Positions 50,542 through 59,892 of a stretch of DNA of 64,000 nt are shown piece after piece. Both the position numbers and the translations under genes were made by a program. The notes under the pieces were generated by a model, which was not told the origin of the DNA, did no database searches, and saw only the letters and a list, made by a program, of their open reading frames with translations. Source of the DNA: Bacteroidia bacterium. GTDB lineage: Bacteria > Bacteroidota > Bacteroidia > Cytophagales > Cyclobacteriaceae. The stretch spans positions 1 to 64,000 of the forward strand of contig JAUIAO010000002.1 of assembly GCA_030425425.1 (NCBI GenBank). Reading direction: 5' to 3'. Numbering within the stretch: the stretch's first letter is position 1; every line of letters begins with the position of its first letter.

Positions 50542-51038
50542 TTTTTCTCATAAATTACGAAATCAAAAGCACTTTTGTGACGTTCGTCTGATGGATGGTG
50601 CTTTCTTGATACTTCCTGCCAGGAATTTTTGTCAAACTCAGGGAAATACGTGTCACCTTCATATTCGCTTTCTATTTCAGTGAGATAGATGCGTTCTGCA
50701 AATTCTAAACCCAACCGGTAGATTTCACCTCCTCCAATGATGAACACTTCCTCTTCACCCGCTATTTCTGCTACTTGCAGAGCTTCTTCCAGGCTATAAA
50801 CTACCTGAGCCCCTTTGGCTTCATATTGTTTATTTCTGGTGATTACCACATTCGGGCGATCGGGCAAAGGCTTGAACCGTGGTGGGAGTGATTCAAAATT
50901 TTTCCTTCCCATCAGCACGTAGTGTCCTTTAGTAGAGTCTTTGAAATATTGAAAATCATCTGGCAGATGCCACGGGATATCATTGTTCTTTCCAATTACG
51001 CGGTTACTGCCCATGGCAGCTATCATTGATATGATCAT
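50538..51038 (-). CDS. folA: Dihydrofolate reductase
   Basis: A 166-residue enzyme that reduces dihydrofolate to tetrahydrofolate with NADPH. Seen are MIAAMGSNRVIGKNNDIPWHLP (Trp and acidic site residues), the GHYVLMGRKNFESLP nucleotide loop and EVFIIGGGEIYRLGLEFAER with the GG cis-peptide site. Normal length. Overlaps the small membrane-protein gene by four bases. fmt lies 24 bases upstream. Confidence 0.94.
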   Translation of the reverse strand: MIISMIAAMGSNRVIGKNNDIPWHLPDDFQYFKDSTKGHYVLMGRKNFESLPPRFKPLPDRPNVVITRNKQYEAKGAQVVYSLEEALQVAEIAGEEEVFIIGGGEIYRLGLEFAERIYLTEIESEYEGDTYFPEFDKNSWQEVSRKHHPSDERHKSAFDFVIYEKK

Positions 51039-51062
51039 AATCAGTGTCTTTTGGTTGAGTTT

Positions 51063-52001
51063 TTATCCTAATCGATCTTCAGGTGCAAGCTGATAACCTC
51101 GGAGAAAGTCTCCCGCCATCATTCGCTTTTTCCCCTGAAGCTGGATTTCTATTAAGCGGAGTGATCCATCCCGTGTGGCTACCTCCAAATAGGTTTTGTT
51201 GTCTGATAAAATCGTACCGGGAGTTTTATTAGAACTCTCAGATGATATTTCGGTTTTGTATACTTTCAATGTTTTACCATTAAGACTCGTCCAGGCCGCC
51301 GGGTAGGGGCTCAGTCCTCGAATTTTATTGTGAATATTTATAGTTTGGTCATCCCAATTGATTTCACAGTCTTCACGAAAAATCTTTGGTGCATGCTTAG
51401 GGTCTTTTACAACTTGAGCTTTCAAAGCTACCTCGCCAGATTCCAGAGCATAGGCCGTTTTCACCAGCAACTCCGCACCTCGGTTCATTAATCTCTCATA
51501 TAGGGTACCTACATTATCATCTGGATGTATAGGTTCTTTTTCCTGAAACAGAATATTTCCGGTATCTATTTCATGCTTGAGTTTAAAAGTAGTCACTCCG
51601 GTTTCTTTTTCTCCGTTGATGATGGCCCAGTTGATGGGAGCCGCACCTCTGTAATCGGGTAGGAGGGAAGCGTGTAGGTTGTATGAGCCCATTGGTGGCA
51701 TGTCCCAAACTGCCTCTGGCAGCATCCTGAAAGCTACTACTATCTGCACATCAGCTTGTAGACTTTTGAGCTCTGTTTGAAATCCGGGATCTTTCAGGTT
51801 GGTAGGTTGCAATACAATCAAACCTTTTTCTACCGCAAAATCTTTCACAGGAGAAGTTCCGATCTGCTTGCCTCTACCTTTAGGTTTATCGGGAGCAGTG
51901 ACTACAGCAACTATGTCAAAGCCTTCTTCTAGCAACCGATTGAGGCCGGGTACAGCAAACTCAGGCGTGCCCATGAATACAATTTTGAGACGATCTTTCA
52001 T
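51063..52001 (-). CDS. fmt: Methionyl-tRNA formyltransferase
   Basis: A 312-residue enzyme that formylates initiator methionyl-tRNA using 10-formyl-tetrahydrofolate. Signature parts are KIVFMGTPEFAVPGLNRLLE, VTAPDKPKGRGKQIGTSPVK and HASLLPDYRGAAPINWAIIN, and a C-terminal tRNA-binding domain (GLSPYPAAWTSLNGKTLKVY). I start at the ATG at 52001 (MKDRLKIVFMGTP). The upstream ATG at 52022 adds seven residues that the family does not have. It heads a folate-linked operon with folA. Confidence 0.94.
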   Translation of the reverse strand: MKDRLKIVFMGTPEFAVPGLNRLLEEGFDIVAVVTAPDKPKGRGKQIGTSPVKDFAVEKGLIVLQPTNLKDPGFQTELKSLQADVQIVVAFRMLPEAVWDMPPMGSYNLHASLLPDYRGAAPINWAIINGEKETGVTTFKLKHEIDTGNILFQEKEPIHPDDNVGTLYERLMNRGAELLVKTAYALESGEVALKAQVVKDPKHAPKIFREDCEINWDDQTINIHNKIRGLSPYPAAWTSLNGKTLKVYKTEISSESSNKTPGTILSDNKTYLEVATRDGSLRLIEIQLQGKKRMMAGDFLRGYQLAPEDRLG

Positions 52002-52052
52002 ATGCGGCTCAAAATTATACATCTTCCTATCAATTCTGAACTTTCATCACAA

Positions 52053-55000
52053 CTAGAGTTTCTTAACCCGCTCTACATGCGATATAGCTCCTTTTTTTAT
52101 AGTCAATATATAAACGCCGTTTGGAAAGCTCTTCATATCGATCGGGTGATTTGATTGATAAACTCCGGTTTTCAATTTCCTTCCGGAGAGGTCTCTGATA
52201 TGGAATATCGCGTTATCCAAACTATTGTTCAGGTAAAATTCATCATGCACAGGGTTAGGATAGGCGATTGTTTCAATTTCAGGTAAGCCAAGCAACTCAC
52301 TGATTTCAAAAGTCGTTGATGCAGAATTATTGTTTTCATCAGACTCAGTAATGTTGTCACTTTCATCTATCACCGCGAATAATTCATGAGTACCAAAAGC
52401 AATATCTGGCTTATTTAACGAACCATTCAAAGACTGGCTCTGACCACTTTTTACCTCATTAATATTGATTGACTCCATAAAATTGAGGTCTTCATTTTCT
52501 TCATAATAAAAGTCAATGCTCGTTGGTTGATCAGTGTCCAGGTCTCCATCATTGTTGATGTTTAAGCTAAAGCTAATAGTGTTTGATACAGATGTAACAG
52601 TAAAATCTGTAATGTTTAAATCAGGTTGATATAGTACTGTGGTGTAATCCAAATCAAACCCATCAGCGGCGAGGTATTGGTCTGTTTCCATCACGATCAC
52701 AACTTCCTGCCCATTGATGGTTATGTCCTCCGGAATAGATGATCCCGTAAGCTCTGCAATAGGGTTTTGCAGATCGGCACCATTATAAACATAAAGGAAG
52801 TCATAGTCTTTTTCTAATGAGAAACTGTTGAACGTTAGCGCTATTGATTTAGCATTTTTCGGAGCAATAGTCCAGCTACAAGTCATGTTATCCAGATAGG
52901 ATAAATCGCCACTTCCATCACTGATTGTTCCAGATTCGGCGGTCAGTGAATTGTCTTCTCCACAGCGTTCTATGACTGTGAATTCATATTCCACAGTGTT
53001 ATCTGCTTCATTGAGTTCGTTTTGGTCATCATCCACGTCGATTACTGCCTTCAGCGAATGTGTGCCTGCTGGTATGTTTCCAAGATTGATGAAATCCTCG
53101 TACGCATAGTATCCTGCATAAAGCGGCTCTTCATTGGTCCATTCCCAGGTCGTTTTTGTGTTTAGCACGTCATCTATGTAAATGCTAATACTGAATGAAC
53201 TGGTAATGTCACTTGTTCCATTATTCGTAATTGCGATAGCCGCATAGACGTCCCGATCTGTCCCCACTTCTCCATCGATATTGAAAAAGTCAGATTCGTA
53301 ATGTCCAATCATTAAAGAATTATACCATTCTGAAGGGACATAACCAGTAAGATTTGCTCCTGTGCCTACAGAAATATATTCAGTGAGGGTTTTGGAATTG
53401 GTATTACCATCGGCATCCTCCACCATGAGCGATACATCGTAAGTGCCTGATTGTGTATAAGTAATAGTTGGATTTTGCTCATTTGAAGTCTCGGGAGTTC
53501 CTCCTTCAAACGTCCATGACCATTTGGAAATATTCCCAAGACTTTTGTTTCTGAAAGCAACCGTACCATTTTCGTCAATTGACCTGCTGTCAGCTGAAAA
53601 GTCTGCCAAAATAGTGCTGGTAGCAGATCCTGAAAATCCACTACTAGAGAATAAACCTCGACCGAATGTAGCAGCTATGATTTCCTTATCAGAATCGCGA
53701 ATTTGCAGCATGTCCACTCTTACATTGGCCAGACCAATATTGGAAGGAACCCAATTTGGACTGGAGGTGGTGAAATTTTCGGTTCGCCAAATTCCCAACT
53801 CTGTAGCCAGAATGACTTCATTTTCATCTCCTGGGTTCATCAATGCCCACCGAACTGGCATATCAGGTAAATCGCCTTCTTTGGAGTTCCAGGTAGTACC
53901 TCCATCAGATGTGTACCAGATGGAATTCACTCCGTAATTGGAAAAAGTTACCATTATTTCATTTTCAGAACTTCCCATTTCAATACATGAAACAGAACCA
54001 TCAGGGAAATCATTTCCAGTAATCTCAGCGGCATTGCCTGATGCATCTGCATCCGTCACTTTATAAACTTTACCTGCTGTAGTGCCTAAAAAAAGTGTTG
54101 TACTGGCAGTAGTGAATGGTGAGACTCTTAGATGGGAAGCTCGTGCTCCCTGTTCCAGAGTAAGTTCAGATCTTGTCGGATTCCCATTTTTTATATTCGT
54201 CAACCTAGCGATACTCGAGGCGTCATTGCCGGAGTAAAGAATACCTAAATGATCATCATAGTCCGCTGGGTTTATAAAGCTTCCTCCATCTTCCTCTGAT
54301 ACGATATTGAAGGTGCTCCCTGAATTAGTAGATATGTAATAATTGTTGTTGACATAGGAGACGATCTGGATGTTAGGATCGTTTTGGTCTATGAAACAAT
54401 AAGCTCCATCTCCACCAAATGCTTCGCTGGTGGCGCCTAATCCCGATGAGCTGAACTGCTGAGTGCCATTATCTTGCGCACCTGCAAGGAAATAGTCTCT
54501 TCCTGCATCAGGATGTATGGCAGCAGCATAAAATTGAGTAACATTATAGTTGTTATTTCTATTGATGATATTCGGGCTGGATTTGTCTATTTCTCTGCTC
54601 ATGTAAACTCCTCCATCGTTTCCGAAAATAATCTCTGATGACGATCCTTCTTTGTATACTATGGCGTGCTGATCTGCATGCACAAAAGTGAATCCATATC
54701 CTCCATACCAATGCGAGATTTGGGTCCAGGAGTTACCACCATTGGTGGTTTTGAATAAATCTATTGCTCCGGCAATCGCACTGTTTTCGTCATTAGGATC
54801 TACTGCAATGATCAGGTCATACCAAGCCTGTCCTCTCGAGAAATCTTCCGCAGGAATTCCTTCATCTGCATCATTTGGCTCACTTACTGTGGACCAGTTA
54901 TTACCGCCATTGGTAGTTTTGATCACTTCTTCTACCTTCCCATTGTTTTCGATCAGTGCATATACAAAGTCAGCATTAGATGGAGCACAGGCCAGTTCTA

Positions 55001-56003
55001 CGCGTGTGCCATTTCTCTCTGTCATTACTGTCCATGACTCACCATCAGTTGAAAACAGTATTGTTCCTCCACCTTCACCATTATAAGGATTGTCTGTGGT
55101 TCCTATCCAGAGATTATTGTTGGCATCCAGTTCAATATCTGCAGCTACATAATTGACATCCTTTCCAGGAATGATGGGCAAAACCTGTGACCAGGTACCG
55201 CCACCATCTAAAGATCGCTGAAGCCCTTGCTGCTCCAGACCATGCCATCCGTGATAATAGTTTCCACGCAGTGCTGCATAAACCACACTGCTGCCATCTT
55301 CATCTCGAACCTCCAGATCATTTACATAGTGAAAGTCAGATGTTGAGGTCAGCACATCCCAGGTTCTACCTCCATCAGTAGACTTCCAGATTCCTGCTCC
55401 TCGTGAAGCACCAGCACCCCAGCCCTCACCAGTTCCTACGTAAAGTATTTGGGCATCATTGGGGTCATAGGCGATTGCGGAGATAGAAATATTGTCCCAG
55501 AAATCATCCACTTGTGTCCATGATGCATTGACATTGTATATGTCATTGGTAAACCATAGACCGCCGGTTACTCCACCAGCCCATACTTTTTTGCCAGTTG
55601 CATCATTTGGGTCCCACATGATTGCTCGAGTTCTTCCACCCACATTATTTGGGCCTCTTTCTATCCATGGAAATTCCACAGTTCCAGTACGTTTGTTGGC
55701 CTGAGTTTTAAAGTATTCTCTGATTTGCTTTCTGGTGGACTCTAATCTTTCGGGGGTTGGTCTTTTCAGGGCTGGATCCATGGTTCTCAGAAAATCCTGC
55801 TCCCACGCCAGGTCTGGTCGGTCTGTTTGAGGGCCATGAGATGCTGCTTTCACACCCCATGCTTCGAGTCTCCTATCAATATCGTAAGGGTGATTTCTAA
55901 GAAATGACTCATATTCCACGCGCGAGTCCTGACATGAAATAATGAAAAACAAGAGTGACAGGAATCCGATTCCTAAGATTTTTGTGAGGTGCTTAGCTAA
56001 CAT
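52053..56003 (-). CDS. Large secreted beta-propeller protein with PKD, CUB-like and T9SS domains
   Basis: A 1317-residue exported protein. The leader (MLAKHLTKILGIGFLSLLFF then IISC) contains a Cys that looks like a lipobox. Two thirds are beta-propeller repeats of the VPS10/sortilin-like (BNR) type, with SxDGGxTW units such as STDGGRTWDVLTS and YTSDGGTTWNSKE. A PKD domain (WTFEGGTPETSNEQNPTITY) follows, then a CARDB-type region, a CUB-like domain (CSWTIAPKNAKSIALTFNSF), another CARDB and a T9SS type A domain (IETIAYPNPVHDEFYLNN to the end). A lipobox together with a T9SS domain is odd, because the T9SS signal usually implies surface attachment by other means. I start at ATG 56003. Adhesion or polymer binding is likely but unproved. 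Confidence 0.82.
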   Translation of the reverse strand: MLAKHLTKILGIGFLSLLFFIISCQDSRVEYESFLRNHPYDIDRRLEAWGVKAASHGPQTDRPDLAWEQDFLRTMDPALKRPTPERLESTRKQIREYFKTQANKRTGTVEFPWIERGPNNVGGRTRAIMWDPNDATGKKVWAGGVTGGLWFTNDIYNVNASWTQVDDFWDNISISAIAYDPNDAQILYVGTGEGWGAGASRGAGIWKSTDGGRTWDVLTSTSDFHYVNDLEVRDEDGSSVVYAALRGNYYHGWHGLEQQGLQRSLDGGGTWSQVLPIIPGKDVNYVAADIELDANNNLWIGTTDNPYNGEGGGTILFSTDGESWTVMTERNGTRVELACAPSNADFVYALIENNGKVEEVIKTTNGGNNWSTVSEPNDADEGIPAEDFSRGQAWYDLIIAVDPNDENSAIAGAIDLFKTTNGGNSWTQISHWYGGYGFTFVHADQHAIVYKEGSSSEIIFGNDGGVYMSREIDKSSPNIINRNNNYNVTQFYAAAIHPDAGRDYFLAGAQDNGTQQFSSSGLGATSEAFGGDGAYCFIDQNDPNIQIVSYVNNNYYISTNSGSTFNIVSEEDGGSFINPADYDDHLGILYSGNDASSIARLTNIKNGNPTRSELTLEQGARASHLRVSPFTTASTTLFLGTTAGKVYKVTDADASGNAAEITGNDFPDGSVSCIEMGSSENEIMVTFSNYGVNSIWYTSDGGTTWNSKEGDLPDMPVRWALMNPGDENEVILATELGIWRTENFTTSSPNWVPSNIGLANVRVDMLQIRDSDKEIIAATFGRGLFSSSGFSGSATSTILADFSADSRSIDENGTVAFRNKSLGNISKWSWTFEGGTPETSNEQNPTITYTQSGTYDVSLMVEDADGNTNSKTLTEYISVGTGANLTGYVPSEWYNSLMIGHYESDFFNIDGEVGTDRDVYAAIAITNNGTSDITSSFSISIYIDDVLNTKTTWEWTNEEPLYAGYYAYEDFINLGNIPAGTHSLKAVIDVDDDQNELNEADNTVEYEFTVIERCGEDNSLTAESGTISDGSGDLSYLDNMTCSWTIAPKNAKSIALTFNSFSLEKDYDFLYVYNGADLQNPIAELTGSSIPEDITINGQEVVIVMETDQYLAADGFDLDYTTVLYQPDLNITDFTVTSVSNTISFSLNINNDGDLDTDQPTSIDFYYEENEDLNFMESININEVKSGQSQSLNGSLNKPDIAFGTHELFAVIDESDNITESDENNNSASTTFEISELLGLPEIETIAYPNPVHDEFYLNNSLDNAIFHIRDLSGRKLKTGVYQSNHPIDMKSFPNGVYILTIKKGAISHVERVKKL

Positions 56004-56019
56004 GATTTGGCGTAATTGT

Positions 56020-56457
56020 TTATTGATAATTTTTTGGTGATTGCTTTTCGAACTGATCAATACTCAGTGAGATTTCTTTCTGATTGACCATTAATACTAA
56101 TTGGGCACTTTCTGGATTTGAAGTTCTGTGCGTGACTGTTTGCTGCTGAGCATTTACTGTCTCTATTCTGTTCGAGAATGATTCTATGCTCATGATTGTA
56201 AGTTGATTATTTTTCAAGGATTGCTCTTCCAGAGGCATTTCTTTGCCATCTATTTTGAGGCTTACTAGCTCTATTTCAGTGGCTTCAGGTACTGCAAGGG
56301 TAATTTTGTAATTCGTTCCACCTGTACCAGGAACCCCTCCTGTCCAATTATACCAGATGGCTGATTCTAAATGGAGAATGTCTGAGGTTGATTTTTGTGA
56401 GGTCCGGCAGCCAATCAATATTAAGATTAGCAAAATTGGGGTGAATATCAGTTTCAT
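56020..56457 (-). CDS. Hypothetical lipoprotein
   Basis: A 145-residue lipoprotein (MKLIFTPILLILILIGC) with a beta-rich mature part: YNWTGGVPGTGGTNYKITLA, EIELVSLKIDGKEMPLEEQ and AQLVLMVNQKEISLSIDQFE. No known family recognised. The start at ATG 56457 gives the clean leader. It lies 16 bases upstream of the large propeller protein and probably shares its transcript. It may be an accessory to that protein. Confidence 0.7.
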   Translation of the reverse strand: MKLIFTPILLILILIGCRTSQKSTSDILHLESAIWYNWTGGVPGTGGTNYKITLAVPEATEIELVSLKIDGKEMPLEEQSLKNNQLTIMSIESFSNRIETVNAQQQTVTHRTSNPESAQLVLMVNQKEISLSIDQFEKQSPKNYQ

Positions 56458-56515
56458 TATTGAGGTATTTCCCAACAATTTATGGATTTTTTGAAATAGC
56501 CTCGTGATTTTCGGG

Positions 56516-57703
56516 TTATTTGTAAATTAAATATTTCTCTCTAATCGTTTTGAATTTAGAAAGTTCTGAAGACCAGCTCTGTTTAATTTCGTCGATTGAA
56601 AGTTTTGCTTCAATTTGCTTTTGCAGCTGATCTGTTCCTGCCAGATTGGTGAAATAGTTATTGAAAAAGGGTTCTTCAAGTTGAGGGCTGATGTGTTGGT
56701 AATAGTTAATCAAGTAAGAAAGGTTCAAGGAATCCCCAACCGGAATATTTGAGAGATTCTGACCATAGCACAGTTTTCCTTCCAGCGGTGGATATTTGGA
56801 TCCGGAGTTTGGCTGAGGCGTGAATACGAAACTTCCCAATCTGAATTCAGGATGTCCGATTATCTGGAATGGCCGGTCGGTACCGCGCCCCACAGAAACT
56901 ACCGTGCCTTCAAAAAGAACTAATGATGGATACAGCGAGATCGACTGATCATTGGGGAGGTTTGGAGATGGCGGTACAGGTAATGAATATGGTATATCGT
57001 GATTCCAATTACTTACCGGTATTATAGTAAGATTGCATCGCACACTATCTTTTAGCCAACCTTCTCCGTTGATCATTTTGGCAAGCTCGCCCAGAGTAAG
57101 TCCATGAACCAATGGGATAGGATGTAAACCTACAAACGATTTGAACTTTTCATCCAGAACTGGTCCATCCACATAGGCTCCGTTAGGGTTAGGTCGATCC
57201 AATAAGATTACTGGTACTTTATTTTTCGCACAGACTTCCATTAAAAAGGTCATACTACTAGCATACGTATAACACCTCACACCCACATCCTGAATGTCGA
57301 TCACTAGAACATCGATCTTTCGAATGTCTTCATCTTTTGGATATTTATTCGAACCATACAGAGAAATCAGTTCGAAGGAGTCAGCCGATTCATTTTCAAT
57401 TACTTCACCATCTGGACGGTTGCCTTTGAAGCCATGCTCTGGACTGAAAACTGAGATCACATTTACCTCCAAAGCGAGCAGTGTGTCTATCAGGTGACTT
57501 TCCTTTACAAGAGCTGTATGATTCGCAAAAACGCCCACTTTTTTCCCTTCCAGCAATGGAAGATATTGTTCCATTCTTTCCGCACCAACGATGATTTCAC
57601 TGGCTTGTATTTCTCCTGTGTGAGGAGAATCCTGATCGGAAGCCTCACTTTGACAGCCAAATAATAAACTTAAAAAGAGCGTATAAATAAAGTACTTGAA
57701 CAT
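56516..57703 (-). CDS. namZ: NamZ-family (DUF1343, GH171) exo-N-acetylmuramidase lipoprotein
   Basis: A 395-residue lipoprotein (MFKYFIYTLFLSLLFGC) of the NamZ family, which releases terminal MurNAc from peptidoglycan fragments and supports cell-wall recycling. Conserved parts are FSPEHGFKGNRPDGEVI, DVLVIDIQDVGVRCYTYASS, VPVILLDRPNPNGAYVDGPV and LVLFEGTVVSVGRGTDRPFQ, all in the right order. The mature part starts after an acidic linker. It is divergent from the FtsX-like permease, with only 39 bases between the start codons. A -7 box lies in that gap. Confidence 0.9.
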   Translation of the reverse strand: MFKYFIYTLFLSLLFGCQSEASDQDSPHTGEIQASEIIVGAERMEQYLPLLEGKKVGVFANHTALVKESHLIDTLLALEVNVISVFSPEHGFKGNRPDGEVIENESADSFELISLYGSNKYPKDEDIRKIDVLVIDIQDVGVRCYTYASSMTFLMEVCAKNKVPVILLDRPNPNGAYVDGPVLDEKFKSFVGLHPIPLVHGLTLGELAKMINGEGWLKDSVRCNLTIIPVSNWNHDIPYSLPVPPSPNLPNDQSISLYPSLVLFEGTVVSVGRGTDRPFQIIGHPEFRLGSFVFTPQPNSGSKYPPLEGKLCYGQNLSNIPVGDSLNLSYLINYYQHISPQLEEPFFNNYFTNLAGTDQLQKQIEAKLSIDEIKQSWSSELSKFKTIREKYLIYK

Positions 57704-57728
57704 GTATATCCGTTAATATTGCGTTGTT

Positions 57729-57736
57729 CAAATTTA
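57729..57736 (-). promoter_or_regulatory. -7 promoter box for namZ
   Basis: The plus strand CAAATTTA gives TAAATTTG on the minus strand, a TAnnTTTG match, 25 bases upstream of the namZ ATG at 57703. It lies between the two divergent starts. No clear -33 TTG lies upstream within the permease start. Confidence 0.45.
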
Positions 57737-57742
57737 TAAAGC

Positions 57743-58960
57743 TTGAAACTCCCATACTTCGTATCACGACGTATTTCGCACAATGAATCTGGCTCTTTCT
57801 CTACGGTAATTAGTAGAATAGCAGTGATCAGCATAGCTATTGCGTTATCAGCCCTCATAGGTACATATATGATTCTGAATGGCTTTCAGGATACGATCAA
57901 GCAGAAAATATACAGTTTTAGTGGTCATTTGGTACTGAGTAAATACACCCTTTCTACTTCTTATGAAGACTCTTTTATAGAAGTTGGTGATTCGTTGATT
58001 ACAGGATTGCAAGGTCTCACAGGTGTTGATTATTTACAGACCTATGCTTATAAGGCAGGTTTGCTCAAAACTGAAGAGGAAGTTCAGGGAGTGATCTTAA
58101 AAGGAGTAGATCATCGATTCGACACGGGAGCTTTTTCAAAACATATCATCAAGGGGCATTTTCCTAAATTCCCTGATTCCGGATATGGAACAGAAGTGGC
58201 GATCAGTAGTAAGGTGGCTCGTTATCTTGAGCTGGATGTTGATGATCGTGTGTTGGTTTTGTTTATTCAGGATCCGCCACGGTATCGCAATCTGAAAATC
58301 ACAGGGATATATGAGACGGGTCTTGAAGACTTTGATGAAAGAATGGTTTTAGGAGATATCAATTTGGTCAGAAGGATGAATAATTGGGATTCCACCAAAG
58401 TTGGAGGTATAGAGATTTTTCTACAAAATCCAGACAAAATGGTGGAGATGGAAGATGTCTTATTCCGAAATACAGAATCGGATATTTATGCTGATAAGGT
58501 GAGTGATAAGTATGTTCAGGTTTTTGAGTGGCTAAGGCTAATTGACAGGAATGTAGTGATCCTATTTTCAATTATTCTTTTTGTAGCTGCTTTCAATATG
58601 ATCTCTATTCTTTTAATCCTGATAATGGAGCGTACACAAATGATAGGTGTACTCAAGGCACTGGGAGCTTCTAATCAGCTGATTAGGAGAATCTTTTTTG
58701 TAAATGGAGTACAATTAATCACTAAAGGCCTCTTATGGGGAAATGCTATCGGTTTGTTGTTTTGTTATATTCAATATCAGTTTAGATTGATTCCTCTCGA
58801 TCAGCAGAATTATTACATGGATCATGTGCCTGTAAAGTTTGACTGGGTGATGGTGGGAATGATCGATGTACTGTCCGTGGTGGTCACAGCGGCTGCTTTG
58901 TTCATTCCATTGTTGATTGTTAGTCGGATAAGCCCGATCAAGTCCATCAGGTTTGATTGA
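57743..58960 (+). CDS. FtsX-like (LolC/LolE-type) ABC transporter permease
   Basis: A 405-residue inner-membrane permease of the FtsX/LolE family, which in complexes with an ATPase moves lipoproteins or drives MacB-type mechanotransmission. One N-terminal helix (VISRIAVISIAIALSALIGT), a large periplasmic domain (about residues 50-265) with VILKGVDHRFDTGAFSKHII, and three C-terminal helices with IGVLKALGASNQLIRRIFF, the coupling helix. No ATPase gene is next to it. The start is a TTG directly after a TAA, because no ATG is available. It lies 39 bases from namZ, divergent. Confidence 0.88.
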   Translation: MKLPYFVSRRISHNESGSFSTVISRIAVISIAIALSALIGTYMILNGFQDTIKQKIYSFSGHLVLSKYTLSTSYEDSFIEVGDSLITGLQGLTGVDYLQTYAYKAGLLKTEEEVQGVILKGVDHRFDTGAFSKHIIKGHFPKFPDSGYGTEVAISSKVARYLELDVDDRVLVLFIQDPPRYRNLKITGIYETGLEDFDERMVLGDINLVRRMNNWDSTKVGGIEIFLQNPDKMVEMEDVLFRNTESDIYADKVSDKYVQVFEWLRLIDRNVVILFSIILFVAAFNMISILLILIMERTQMIGVLKALGASNQLIRRIFFVNGVQLITKGLLWGNAIGLLFCYIQYQFRLIPLDQQNYYMDHVPVKFDWVMVGMIDVLSVVVTAAALFIPLLIVSRISPIKSIRFD

Positions 58961-58984
58961 AATATCAATTTCCAGTTAGGCTTT

Positions 58985-59662
58985 TTAGTTGAGAAGTTTC
59001 TCTATGATCTCTGAATAAGCATCTGTCAATTCGGTATTCTCCTCGGCGTTGGTGTCATTTGTCGGTACAGGTGTACCCTCAATTACTTCCACAATTGTTC
59101 CACTTTCATCGATGAAAAAACTCGTCGGAAATAATCTCACACCAAGATTATTAAGCTGTTTTTCACCAGACACATATTGATCAAATTCGAATGTATGTTT
59201 ATTCAAAATCCGAGAAACCGTTTCCTTGTCTTCCAAAGCGATAGCAACAAATTGTACTTGATCCTTATATTTGGTCTTGAGTTGATTTAGGAATGGCATT
59301 TCTACAATGCACGGTCTGCAAACTACTGACCAGGTATTGATCATGGTAGGCTTGCCGTTCAGTGAATTGGTATTGAGATTTTCACCATTGAATCCTATAA
59401 GGGTGAATTCACCGAGCTGTCTGCCAACATGCCTTTCTCTAAGATTAATTATTCGAGCAGACTCATGATAATAATAAGTTTTATATATCACAGAATTTTC
59501 TGCAAAAGATGAGTCTAGCAAGTGAACCACGTATCCATTGGATTTGAGACTGTCAATGGTTGATTGAGACAAGAGGTCACCGTCCATGGTTTTATAAATC
59601 ACTTTTTTGGGATTGGAACAGGCGACCAGTAAAATCAGAGCTACAAGCGAGAAGTTTTTCAT
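58985..59662 (-). CDS. TlpA-type thioredoxin-like lipoprotein
   Basis: A 225-residue lipoprotein (MKNFSLVALILLVAC) with a thioredoxin fold of the TlpA/ResA type. The active site is CRPC in NTWSVVCRPCIVEMPFLNQL, and the cis-Pro loop is LGVRLFPTSFFIDESGTIVE. A 75-residue N-terminal part before the fold is unassigned. It reduces disulfides in the periplasm or at the outer membrane, for example for cytochrome assembly. It is convergent with the permease gene (24-base gap). Confidence 0.88.
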   Translation of the reverse strand: MKNFSLVALILLVACSNPKKVIYKTMDGDLLSQSTIDSLKSNGYVVHLLDSSFAENSVIYKTYYYHESARIINLRERHVGRQLGEFTLIGFNGENLNTNSLNGKPTMINTWSVVCRPCIVEMPFLNQLKTKYKDQVQFVAIALEDKETVSRILNKHTFEFDQYVSGEKQLNNLGVRLFPTSFFIDESGTIVEVIEGTPVPTNDTNAEENTELTDAYSEIIEKLLN

Positions 59663-59892
59663 ATTTCGTTTCAGAGAAATTAAAGTGCAAAAATTATCAA
59701 TAGTTTTTGATCATCAACTGATTTTGATCACTGCATTGACTTTTGTATTTGATTTCTTAATGCCCACAAAAATTACCGGAATCGATTGAATTATTTTCAA
59801 AATATTACCGCCTATATAAAACATTCTCACAGCACAATGATTCTTTACTAAATATGTGTTTTAACCAAATTCAACTCAATACTCTACTACTT

